DNA of 64,000 nt from Dastarcus helophoroides. Lineage: Eukaryota; Arthropoda; Insecta; Coleoptera; Bothrideridae. Under the pieces are notes generated by a model. It had not been told where the DNA came from, made no database searches, and saw only the letters and a program-made list of their open reading frames with translations. The translations under genes and the position numbers were made by a program. The first letter of the stretch is position 1. The number at the start of each line of letters is the position of its first letter. The stretch is from contig CM053328.1 in the NCBI GenBank assembly GCA_028583605.1, positions 34,428,722 through 34,492,721 of the forward strand, read 5' to 3'. Of this stretch, positions 21,928-31,839 are shown in pieces.

Positions 21928-22325
21928 GCACAGACCAATAGGTTTGAACATTTATTAAATTCGAAGTTTGGAAACCAAAGACCGGTTTCGATCTTGTTGA
22001 TCTTGACGTCCGTGAATTTTTTAGTACTTACTTGTCAGAACATTTGTTGGCATTCGAGTTGGATATACCAAACTGACGAGATCTAACAAGATCGAAACCG
22101 GTCTTTGGTTTCCAAACTTCGAATCTAATAAATGTTCAAACATATTGGCCTCTGCATTAGAATCCTTGTCTTGTGGAAAATTTTTCCTAGAGAGCAACCG
22201 CTTTGCTAGGTGGCAGTGTTTCGACTGTTGGTAGTTCAGCTACTTATGATTCACTATACACGCCTGGAGGGCTGCATGAATTTGTAGTCTAAGTTGCATT
22301 CTACTTGCAAAAGTATTCGGAATTT
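21928..22325. mobile_element. Hammerhead-bearing dispersed repeat, copy 1 of 2
   Basis: Opens with GCACAGACCAATAGGTTTGA and AAACCAAAGACCGGTTTCGA. It continues to the mirrored AAACCGGTCTTTGGTTTCC at 22095 and AATAAATGTTCAAACATATT at 22127. A shared tail follows (CTAGAGAGCAACCGCTTTGC, GGTAGTTCAGCTACTTATGA, then a TTCTACTTGCAA end near 22310). The same arrangement recurs at 30760-31075, so the arms and the tail form one element. Confidence 0.8.
22067..22109 (+). ncRNA. Type I hammerhead ribozyme, fully canonical
   Basis: Plus strand: stem I ACCAAA (22067-22072) pairs perfectly with TTTGGT (22104-22109). The core CTGACGA (22073-22079) is followed by stem II GATCT/AGATC with loop AACA, all pairs Watson-Crick, then GAA (22094-22096). 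Stem III is the self-complementary ACCGGT, and C at 22103 is the residue before cleavage. No core position deviates. The tiny stem III suggests it may act best as a dimer, as established for related short hammerheads of Penelope-like elements. Confidence 0.85.
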
Positions 22326-22439
22326 ATTAAAATAACGTCTGTCGAATTTTCCAGTCCAAATTTCGGAATCATTTTTTATTACTTTCGTGATATAAACTCA
22401 GCAGTTCAGATAAAGAGAGAGCGGAGGAAAGAGAAAGAA

Positions 22440-22859
22440 AAAAAGAAAGAGAAAAGAGACAGCAAACGAAAAATTTAAAAGGTTGAAATGTTGAAAGTAA
22501 TTTAAATTTTTTAAATAGTCGCACTCTTTAAAATAAAGTCGACATTCTTAAAAGAATATCGAACTTTTGAAAAGCTAAAGCTTCCATATCAAAATTATAA
22601 AAAATTACATCCAAATTCTGAAAAAATTTGAAGTCGAATTTTAAAAAAAGGCCAAATTATCAAAGAAAGTTAAAATGTTTCAAAAATGGAAAAGTTTCAA
22701 AAACATAGAACTTTTCAAAGAAAACATCAACATTTTTAAAAACTCAAGATTTAAAGAAAAAGACGAATTTTACAAAAATAAAATTTTTAAGTCAAAATTT
22801 AAGTTGAAATTTTAAAGGAATCGATTTTCAAAATATTAAACCTTTTAAAATAATTTTTC

Positions 22860-22928
<69 letters not shown>

Positions 22929-24720
22929 GGGGGGGAGTAGGGTGAAGGAGTAGAGATAGTCTTTTGAAATAAAATCGAAATTTTTGAAAATGATCGGGAC
23001 TTTTAAAAACAGTGGAAATATTGATTTGAGATTTTCACAAAAAAATCGAAGTATCGAAAAAAGCTTGTAAAAGTTTGGACATTTTTTTAGAGAGTGTAAA
23101 GAAAATTCTTAAAAAATCTGAAATTTCTAAAAAGAGAAATTAAAAAAACTCGAAATTTCGAGAAAAAGTGACAATTTTGACATAATGACAAAATTTTCAA
23201 ATAAAAAGTGAACATTTTGAAAGAGATCGTAATTTTTAATAACAGTGGAAATTTTGAGAAAAATTACAGTTTCCAAAAAAGGTAACATTTCGAAATATAA
23301 TAATTTTGAAAATTCTCAAAAAATGGTGAAAATTTATAAAAAAGGTCGACAATTTAAAATAAATTAAACATTCTAAAAAAACAACTGAATTTTTTCCAAT
23401 AAAGATAAACGTTCTGAAAAAACTCGAAATTTTCAAAAATGTAAAATGTGGAAAGATCGAAAGAAAAGAACCCAGAATAGGAAAGTTATAAGTTCAAGGA
23501 AAGATCAAAATGTTAAGAAAGGTTCCAAATGTTAATAAATAGTGAATACTTTGAAAACATAAAAAAAATCAAATCAAAACTGCCTAGAAAGTTGAATATC
23601 TCAAAAAATGGAATTTTTTAAGACGAAACGATAATGAAAAAAATGAAATTTTCGTAGTTGTAGTTGTGAAGGTCGAAATTTTGAAAATCAAAACATTCAA
23701 AAGGATAAAATGTTTAAATTGTCAAAATTTTCAAAAAGTAAATTCTTTCAAAGCAACTCCAAATTTCGAGAGAATCATAATCTTGAAAAAAAGTAGAAAT
23801 GTTCAAATAAGGTATATTTTCTCTCAGAAAATATCTAAATCTTGAAAAGAATATTGAAACTGTTTAGATAAAATTTTTAAAGAAATCAAAATTTTGAATC
23901 CAGTTGAAATTTTGAAAGAACTAAAAATTTTGAAAAAACTCTAAATTTGGGAGTCGAAGATTTCGGAATAAATGAAAAGCTTGAAAGAAGTGTTGATTTT
24001 AAATGATGCAACTTTCCTAAAAAGTCGGGATTTTCGAAAAAATTGGGAATTTTTGAAGTGGAATTCAGACGTTTCAAAAGAGTCAAGATAAAAAAATCGA
24101 AATTTTGAGAAATTATTATATTCGAAAAAAGTAGATTTTTAAAAAGGAATCTAATATACAAATGTGAATTAAAATGTATGTACAAAAAGGAAGACATTTA
24201 AAATGAAGTATTAATTTGGTAGAAAAACGTTATAATTTTCAAAAAAATGTTTTTTTACAAAAGCTACAATTTTCCCAAAAAAGCTGAAATTTTTAAAATA
24301 GTTCTACATTTTAAAATATAAACGTAATGTAAAAAAAGATGTCAAAAATTCGAAGTTTCTGAAAGGAACAGAAATTTTCAAAAATAGACAAATTCTATCT
24401 TTTCATTTTCGAAAAATCGAAATTTTGAAAAGAGCCAGAATCTGTTAAGTTCAACTTCTTGAATGTTATAATCTTATAAAAATTCGAATTCTTCAAAATA
24501 TTTTAAAAATGGAATTTTAAAAAAGTCGAAATTTTAATCAAAATTAAAAATTTTCAAAAAAATTCAGAAATTTTCAAAAGAATTTAGAAATATTAAAAAA
24601 ATCGAAATAACCGTCGAACTGTCGAAATAACGTCGACCAAATTGGTCGACGTTTTTAAAGAAGTCTCAATTTAAAGAAAAAATAAAATTCGAAAAGGCCA
24701 AAATTTTTAAAAAAGGTCGA
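22440..24720. repeat. A-rich degenerate block
   Basis: Continuous GAAATTTTGAAAA-type text, A-rich on plus. The end of the block at 24600-24650 contains GTCGAAATAACGTCGACCAA and a GGTCGACG palindrome reminiscent of the 384-bp array at 35 kb. Minus-strand frames such as 24197-23886 are low-complexity shadows. Confidence 0.7.
22861..22935. repeat. (GA)n microsatellite
   Basis: About 60 bp of nearly pure GA dinucleotide, then a G-rich tail (GGGGGGGAG). A less regular AG-rich stretch precedes it at 22410-22460. Confidence 0.98.
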
Positions 24721-24725
24721 AATTT

Positions 24726-24870
24726 TGGTGGAACGTACTGGTCTTTGGGTATCTTCAAAAATTGAAACATAAAACTTGTCCCCTGAAACCAAGAAAGGTT
24801 AAAAAACACAACAAAGGTAGCTCTAACGTGTTTCGACAGCCAAGCTTTCATCTTCAGAGAGATACTGAAT
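24726..24870 (-). mobile_element. Penelope-type terminal repeat copy with hammerhead-like core
   Basis: A minus-oriented copy that runs from CTCTCTGAAGATGAAAGCTT at 24865 to CAAAGACCAGTACGTTCCACC at 24727. The core is largely kept: CTGAAGAT box, stem II with one mismatch, GAAA, stem III AC/GT and AGAG for stem I. It lies downstream of the runt-family gene. Confidence 0.8.
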
Positions 24871-24884
24871 TATTTAAAAAAAAT

Positions 24885-26150
24885 TAATTAATTCTCGTAT
24901 TATTTTCTTCATAATGTTAAGGTAAGAATAGAATTAAGATTTTTCAGCGAAAATAAATTCCAATTAATCATGTGAAAAATAAGTTACATTTCGTTACTTT
25001 CCAGAAACAATTGGTCTAATTTCGATGACAAGTGATCCTACTTCAGTTCATCGGCCGTAATCATCTCTAAAAGTTTTTAGTACGTAAGCGCTAGACTTCC
25101 ATCACTGCTTGATTTTTAGCATAGATTATACGCATGGATACAATAATATAAATCTCTAAGCCGCTTTGCAACAGACTTTCTGAGTCGACTACATTGCTTA
25201 TACCACAGATTTACGCAACGAAGCTTTAGCCAAAGGCTAGGAGGAGCAGAGCTGCAATGCTGCCATTACTTTAAGCTGTTTCCCCAACGTGCGCAACGAA
25301 GCATTGAAATTCCGTAAGATCTGTAATCTCAAATAGTACGTCAGAAATTCACATACTATTCTATTAAAAATGGCACCCTACTTATATATTATCTTTTTAT
25401 CAATCAAATTCTACAAGGTTTGGTCGCAATAAATCTTTTCAAAAACATTCTTTCGTTTATACCTTACATACTAAAAATCGTAAGTTTGACATTAGTTTTC
25501 TCGGCGCTTTGGAACCGGCACGGGTCCTTCATTGTGAAGGATGTACGATATAGGTAGCAACTGACAAAAATTCAAAGAAAATCTATAGAAAAATAAACAA
25601 TTGACCGGTGAACTTAACATAAATTGTAAATATACCCTTCTAATTCTAATAAACTATGATACTTCGATATGTTGTCACGAGTATTTTAATTCTAATTTAC
25701 TTTGACACTAGTTCGTTCGTAGTGCAAGATTGTAGAAACCGAATTATTGTACAAACCATTTGTTGGTTTTTGTTTTAAAAAACTTAAGTTAAAAAATTCA
25801 GTAAAAGTGAAAAATCCAAATGTTTAAACTCAGATATCTTGTAATTTTTTTCTCCATTTAAAATATACTTTTGGGAAAGCTTGAAAGAAAAATGTAATAT
25901 CGAATTAGTGATAAATTTTATTTCACTAAATATTTAAATTAGAAATAGATAATTGTACAAAAATATCTAAAATCTATTAGTTATCCTATCACAATTGCAG
26001 TACAATATTAATTTATTAAAATCTCCAATTTACTAACGTATATTTAAGGTTTAATATTCACAATATACATATGTACAAATAAACAACTTATATACAACTA
26101 TATTGCAACATTAGTGGTATATACACAGGTTTAGCATCACAAAAAGGCGG
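24885..26150. other. Intergenic DNA 3' of the runt-family gene
   Basis: Mostly unique sequence. The part at 24950-25020 (CAATTAATCATGTGAAAAAT, then TTCGTTACTTT and TTGGTCTAAT) is a diverged relative of the 384-bp array at 35 kb. The segment 25130-25330 is GC-richer and contains AACGAAGC repeated at 25217 and 25297. No gene was recognised. The end nearest the gene should hold its 3' UTR: a minus-strand AATAAA lies at 26017-26012, about 200 nt past the stop. Confidence 0.4.
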
Positions 26151-26211
26151 CTTGAAAACAGCTAAAGCTGAACATACACCTCCCCACACACAAGGTTTCT
26201 TTCACAGTTCT

Positions 26212-26761
26212 CTAGTATGGTCTCCATACGCTTTTCGTCGCGGTAATCGTCGGTGTGGTATGCAATTTGGTATTTGGTGATTTCGGACTGACCAACTCTT
26301 TTACATTCTTCGAGCTCGGCGCCTTCAGGTCATTCTTCCCCGTGGGCTCTTTATCCTGCACCGTCGAGTCCGGATGTTGAATTTCTTGCAATACGACATT
26401 GGCAGGTTTAATCGGGACAAAAGCGGATTTGACCACGTCGATATCTTCTTCGTCCGATTGTTCCGAGTTGGATTGATCAACGGTCGAATGAATTTTCGTT
26501 TCTTGAGCGTTCGTGGATTTGATCTGGGGGTTAGAGTTGTGCGCGTTGGTGAGAGGGGACATTCTGAGGGTAAGCTGATCCATAGGGGACAAAGGCATCG
26601 GTCGGAGATGGAAGGTGTCTAGTTTGGTTATGTCGTTTTGGGGGAATTGCGGTAGTAGGTTATTGGGGGGAAGAAAGGGCGCGTGAGCGTGGAAGCCCTG
26701 TAGTTTGGGGCAGAAAAACGTCCCCTGTTGAGTGCACTGGTGAAGGCAAGTTGTGCAGCAC
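26212..26761 (-). CDS. run: Runt-family transcription factor, last coding exon (VWRPY end)
   Basis: The exon follows a strong acceptor (TTGTTTCAG before 26761) and ends at TAG (26214-26212). The C-terminus KSVWRPY is the hallmark Groucho/TLE co-repressor tail of RUNX proteins. Other visible parts are a Pro-rich start, PMPLSPMDQLTLRMSPL, an acidic run SNSEQSDEEDIDVVKSAFVP, and a Ser/Pro/Lys-rich stretch before the tail. Frame problem: the preceding exon ends in phase 1. Joining it to this acceptor reads GAAQLAFTSALNRGRFSAPN and then hits a stop near 26628. The VWRPY frame is open across the exon but would need a phase-2 partner. A one-base slip at the G6 run (26665-26670) would reconcile both, as would an unseen small exon. 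Paralogue identity (runt rather than lozenge, RunxA or RunxB) is my best guess. Confidence 0.85.
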
Positions 26762-27658
26762 CTGAAACAAAGCAAGTATTTAGGAAAATGCCTGATTGCT
26801 GGTCATGGGCTTCTAAACTGGGCATCAGCCTAGGACTTTTTTTGAAGTATAATTCACTCGCAAAGGGCAACACTTGGGAGCACTGCGAGTAGGATGTATA
26901 AATAAAGATATTTAACGATTAGTCAGCTTCTTTAACTAAGAACAGGTTATAATTTTCGGGGTAAATTCCGTTCGATAAAGAATTTCATAGTTTAAAAGTT
27001 CTATAGAGAAAAGACAGAAGTCCTTACTGTACCAAACTGGTATCTTAAAATAAAATTGAGCACCAACAAGGGATCTTCGTGTGTCCTTTTGGTGTGATAT
27101 TAATTGTACTTATTTTGCTTGCTTTTGCCGTCTGTCCCCAGTTCCTAATCTTCAGATACTCAGTTATCCTTTTTTTTTCCATCAAGACAAATTTTGTTTG
27201 GTATTTTGATTCCATGCTCCTCCTTTCCAAATTCCAGATCTAGTTACGCTTTTTTCTTTAACATTTGGAAGGGGAGGTATCTGGGCTCTATATAGTTTTG
27301 ATATTAACTATGAAAAAGCTAAACCAAATGAATGCAAGTAAGTAAGTAAGTTAATTTTATATTGTTTTACTTGATAAATTGACATTAAACGTATATTCAT
27401 ATCTAGTTTTATAATGCTTAATCAATTCAATTATAAAATATACACCGCTGATGTCCCAACTTTTAATCAAACGAAAACCGAATCAATATTTCAGGCGGTC
27501 AATTAGGACCATCTGTTTCTTTTGTCCTTCATCAAAAGTCCAATTAAATATTCTTTTAAAATTCAGTTTTAATTGAACCAAAACGCTTGTCTAACATACA
27601 AAAGCGATAAAATAAAAAGCCTCTGCATACTTTACAAAGTTTAATTTTAAAAACCTAC
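26762..27658 (-). other. Second intron of the runt-family gene
   Basis: The donor AAAG/GTAGGT at 27658 and the acceptor TTTCAG at 26762 bound about 0.9 kb of unique AT-rich sequence. A short GTAAGTAAGTAAG run lies at 27339-27351. A small alternative or missing exon could be here, because the reading frames of the flanking exons do not join cleanly. Confidence 0.6.
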
Positions 27659-27823
27659 CTTTAACTAATGGGGAGTGTATATTTGTTTGCTGAATGTTGG
27701 TTCTGTTTCTGAAGTAATCAGGCCACGCGTAGGACATATAGGCAGCGTCTAACCATCCTGGATTGAGAAGAAATGGGCTGAAGGAGCCTGGTAGGCCAGC
27801 TAAACCATAACCATATTGATAAC
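27659..27823 (-). CDS. run: Runt-family transcription factor, middle coding exon
   Basis: 165 nt bounded by a good acceptor (TTCTGTTACAG) and donor (AAAG/GTAGGT). Only one frame is open, and it matches the phase left by the Runt-domain exon (phase 1 in, phase 1 out). It encodes YQYGYGLAGLPGSFSPFLLN, then PGWLDAAYMSYAWPDYFRNR and a polar end. The aromatic PGWLDAAY...WPDYFR stretch is characteristic of insect Runt proteins C-terminal to the Runt domain. No other function can be read from the segment. It is too short to appear as a long ORF but is well supported by its splice sites, phase and residue pattern. Confidence 0.85.
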
Positions 27824-28364
27824 CTGTAACAGAACTGATTGTTCTAGTTAATTATGTCTTCAGATTTGGGTTGTATGGTGAACGCAAGGTTGTCCACTTG
27901 CATCAATGTTTAGTAGGAAATCTAGGAAGAGTTATTTAGGGTAAAAATAATAACAAAAATCAAACAAACTCGCCTAGTGGGGCATTTTATGAAACTTACA
28001 ATGCTCTTTGTGATAACCTTTGAAAGTAACGTTATTCAAATTTTATGCCAATTGGTCGGTTTTTACTATAAAACCGAAGCCCCTCTGTGAGAGGAAATAA
28101 CCATGGAAGATTCCTACGAACTTCTAAACTTCCAGATTAGGCTTATATGGTGGCTTGATGTAGAAAGTTTTACCGAAACACTTAAAAAATGCATGTAAAA
28201 GCTCAGTGTGTGGGTTTTCCATTAAGTTTTGCGAACTTGTACAGACATAATTTCTAATTGATATGTCCGCAGATCTGGGTTATATGGTGGTCGCGTCAGC
28301 TTTTAGTGCCAAACCCAGGAAGGGTTGGTTTATTTGAAAAAACCGCAGAGGGGCTCCGCAATGT

Positions 28365-28745
28365 CACGCCCCGGCCGTATTCGCTGTTTAATAAACAACC
28401 GATATTGCCGTAAAACGTTTCATCAACAAACTCGTTATGTAAACAAATAAAATCTTAATGGTTTGTCGGCACATTAAGTAGCATCAACACAGTAAAATTT
28501 TTACGTTCCATTACTATCAAATTCAAACATTTAAATCAGTTTTATTGGACATATGCTGCGCATTTGGTAAATTTACTGTCGAAATTAAACCCTAGAATAA
28601 AACCTTGTGTGTTTACGAAACGCCGTTCGGTAAACAACTTTTTAGATCCTCTTTCGAATTAATCATATGCGTAATATCCACCGTAATAAATTAGACGCTC
28701 ATTTTATTATGCATATTCCAAAGTTAAACTTTCTTATGGGAGTGG
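28365..28745. promoter_or_regulatory. Candidate intronic cis-regulatory module
   Basis: A unique block bordered by plainer DNA. It carries three forkhead-like sites (AATAAACAA at 28391, TGTAAACAAA at 28438 and GGTAAACAAC at 28630), several homeodomain-type TTAAT/ATTA cores, and TTTATTATG (Caudal-like) at 28703. The position within a developmental regulator's intron makes an enhancer plausible. The sites are short and could occur by chance in AT-rich DNA. Confidence 0.3.
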
Positions 28746-29877
28746 AAAGAGTTTAAAATTCTCTTTCAAATTTGATTGAATCTACTAATAATTTTTGTTT
28801 TGTTTTTATGCCCCCTGCCATTTTACTCCTCTTTTGAGTTGCTTTTTAAGGTTCTGTATCTTAAAAGGTAAAAAGAAAAAGGAACCATTTTAATTTCACT
28901 CTCGTGTCCACCGTCCGTTTGTCATAGATATTTTTTCTAGAAAACTATTGAATTGGAGCGATTTGGTACACGTGTAATAGGAAAGGGCACAATGGTACGT
29001 GCAACCCCCCACCCCTGTTTTAACGGAACAAGGTTGTTAGTTCTAAAATTTTGTGTGATTTATAAGAAATAAACACGTCTTTGTCCAATTTTAACAATTC
29101 CAACTTTTAAGGGAGCAAAATGCTGTTCCACAGTTGTGATATAAAAAAAATAAAAAAATCATACATGTAACCAAAAAATCGATATTTCCAAACCGCCAAC
29201 ATTTAATAAAAGGCAAGCTTTTTATAAGAGAGGAAGTAATAGTTCGCATTAAAACTCAAAATTTTTACTGTTAACATTTCAAGAATAAACATTTTCAAAA
29301 AATGTCCAAATCACCAAAGAAAAAGTTACATTTTCGCAAAAGACACAAACGTTTGAAAAATTTAAAGATTTCAAAAAAAGCAGAATGGTAAAATACAGAA
29401 TTTTTAATCCAAATTTTCGAAAATTAAAATTTTCAAATTTCTCCTTTTTAAAAGTCTAAATTTCAATACTCTAATGCTCTTGTACAGATTAAATTTTCAA
29501 TAAAAAAATTTAAAAGAAACGTCAAAATTAAAAAAAAATGGGAATTTTGAAAAACAAAGATTCAAATAAGTAGAAATTTTAAAAAAGTTTAAATTTCGAA
29601 AAAAATTAGATTTTGAAAATTGACAAAAACATTTTTAAAGTGACCAACATTTTGAAAAAAAAATCGAAATATTAAATAAATGGAGCTTTTGAAAACGTAA
29701 ATTTGAAAAAAGTCGAAATTTTCAAAAAAAAGGCAAAATTAGGAAAAGTTTCGAAATTTTCTGAGTCACTTTTTTAAGAAATCGCAGAATCGTAAAAAAC
29801 GTAGAATTTTTCTAACAAAGTTGCAATTTAAGTATGAAACAGTTAAAAAGTTTGAAAAAACTTTTCAAAAAAGTATT

Positions 29878-29985
29878 TCACTGAAGGTGATAGCTTGGGT
29901 ATCGAAACGCGTTAGAGCAACCTTCGATGTGTTTTATAATCTTTTTTGGTTTCAGGGGAAAAGATTTATATTACAATTTTTCAAA
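29878..29985 (+). mobile_element. Penelope-type terminal repeat copy
   Basis: A plus copy with CTGAAGGTGATAGCTTGGGT, ATCGAAACGCGTTAGAGCAA and GGTTTCAGGGGAAAAGATTT. Position A9 of the hammerhead core has become G and stem II has a mismatch, so the ribozyme is probably dead. The copy is inside the runt-family intron, antisense to the gene. Confidence 0.8.
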
Positions 29986-30754
29986 AAAAAAGTAAATCTT
30001 TTCAAGGAGTCCGTAATTTTCTAAAGAAAATCTAAATTTTTAAAAGGTGAATTTTTCAAAATATAAACTTACAAAAAAGCAAAATTTTTAAAGAAAGTGG
30101 AAATATTAAAAAATCTTGAAATTAAAAAAAAATTCCAAATAGGACTTGATTCTCGAAGAAAACAGAAGGAATAATAAACTTAATTTTGAACAAAGTCTAA
30201 ATTTAAAAAAAAATCGGTTGTTTTAAGTCGAAATTAAAAAAATCAAATCGATTTTAAGTAAAAATGTTTGTAGTCATAGATTTTTCTCAAAATTAAATTT
30301 TTAACAAATTGGAACTTTCCGAAATTTCGAAACTCTAAAAATAAGTCAAAAAAGTGGAAAATTTGAAAACGTTAAAATTTTGGAAAGTCGAAATTTTGAA
30401 AAATTTGTAAATTTGTAAATAGAGAAAAGATGTTTAAAATATGTTAAAATTTTGAGAACAAATTTTGAAACATACAAACTTTTGAGAGAGTGAATATTAA
30501 AAAAATCGAATTAAAAAAAAACAATTTTCTTTAACTCTCCCTTTTCAATAAAAAATCGAATTTAAATGAAAATGTTCGAAAGAATTGATTTAAAGTTAAA
30601 TTCTGGAAAAGTTTGCATTTTCGAAAATTTTTAAAACAATTCGAAACACCAAGTCAAAAAAATTCTGAAAGTCTTTGACAGTTGAAATTTAAAAAAAGTA
30701 CAAATGAAATTTTTCGAAATACTAAGTCAGAAAAATTCGGAAAGTCTTTGAAAC

Positions 30755-31078
30755 TATGCACAGACCAATAGTTTCGAACATTTATGAGATTCGAAGCTTG
30801 GAAACCAAACACCGATTTCGATCTTGTTAGATCTCGTCAGTCAAAATCGAAACCGGTCTTTGGTTTCCAAATTTCGAATCTAATAAATGGTCAAACCTAT
30901 TGGTCTGTGCATTATTGTATGTAAGTGTCGAAAGAGCCATATGTAATAATAATTCCTAGAGAGCAACCGCTTTCACTAGGTGGCAGTGTGTTGGTAGTTC
31001 AGCTGCATATGATTCACTGTACACGCCAGAGAGCTGCATGAGTTTACAGTCCAGGTTATATTCTACTTGCAAGTCTTT
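30755..31078. mobile_element. Hammerhead-bearing dispersed repeat, copy 2 of 2
   Basis: A shorter relative of the 21.93-22.33 kb element: GCACAGACCAATAGTTTCGA, then the inverted arm ending in CAAACCTATTGGTCTGTGCA near 30892, then the same tail (CTAGAGAGCAACCGCTTTC to TCTACTTGCAAG). Between the arms lies a minus-strand CTGACGA...GAAA core (30840-30816) with perfect stem II GATCT/AGATC. The base before the predicted cleavage is G rather than C, and stem I is weak, so this hammerhead is predicted to be inactive. Confidence 0.75.
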
Positions 31079-31839
31079 GAAAATTAAAATTTAAAAAAAG
31101 AACACATTATGAAAAAAATCAAAATATGTCGACATTTTCAAAAAAAAGGTCAAAATGTTCAAAAGAGATCACAAACCTTCAAAAAGTCTAAATTTCGAGC
31201 AAAATCGAAATTTTGAAAAAAAAGTCAAAATTTTTTTGAAAGCATACTTTTGAAAAAAGTCAAAAGTTTCAAAAAAGGCAAGAATAAAAGATCTAAATTT
31301 TAAAAAGTCCTAATTAAAAAAATGTAGATATTTCTGAGTCAAAATTTTCGTAAAACATCGATATTGAGTGAAAATATTTAAAAAAATGAGTTTATGAGAA
31401 GTTAAAAAGTTTTAATTTTTCGAAAATGGGACAATTTTCAAAAAAATCGAGTGTTTGAGGATAAGTCAATAAATTTCTGAAATGTCTAAATATTCAAAAG
31501 TCGAAAATTAAAAATAAATATAAATTTCGATAAAAGTCCAAATATTGAAAAAGTTTTTTTAAAGGTCAAAATATTAAAAAAAAAATTAGAAATCTTGAAA
31601 TGTCTAAGATATGACCAAAATCAAAATTTTGAAAGCAAAACTAATATTTTTAAAAAAACCAAAGTTTTGAAGAAGTCAAAGGTTTCAAAAAAGGTGAGAA
31701 TAAAAATCAAAATTTGGAAAAATCGATTTTTTGAGGGAAAATTTTCAAAAAAAATCGGATTTGAGTGAAAATGTTCAATGCATCTTTTTAAAGTTAAATT
31801 TTCCAAAATGTTAATTATTCGTATTTTTAAAAAATTTTA

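Noticed and set aside
26374..26622. 82-codon plus-strand frame opposite the last runt-family exon
   Set aside because: Antisense shadow of a GC-richer coding exon. The minus frame has the VWRPY tail and runs to it.
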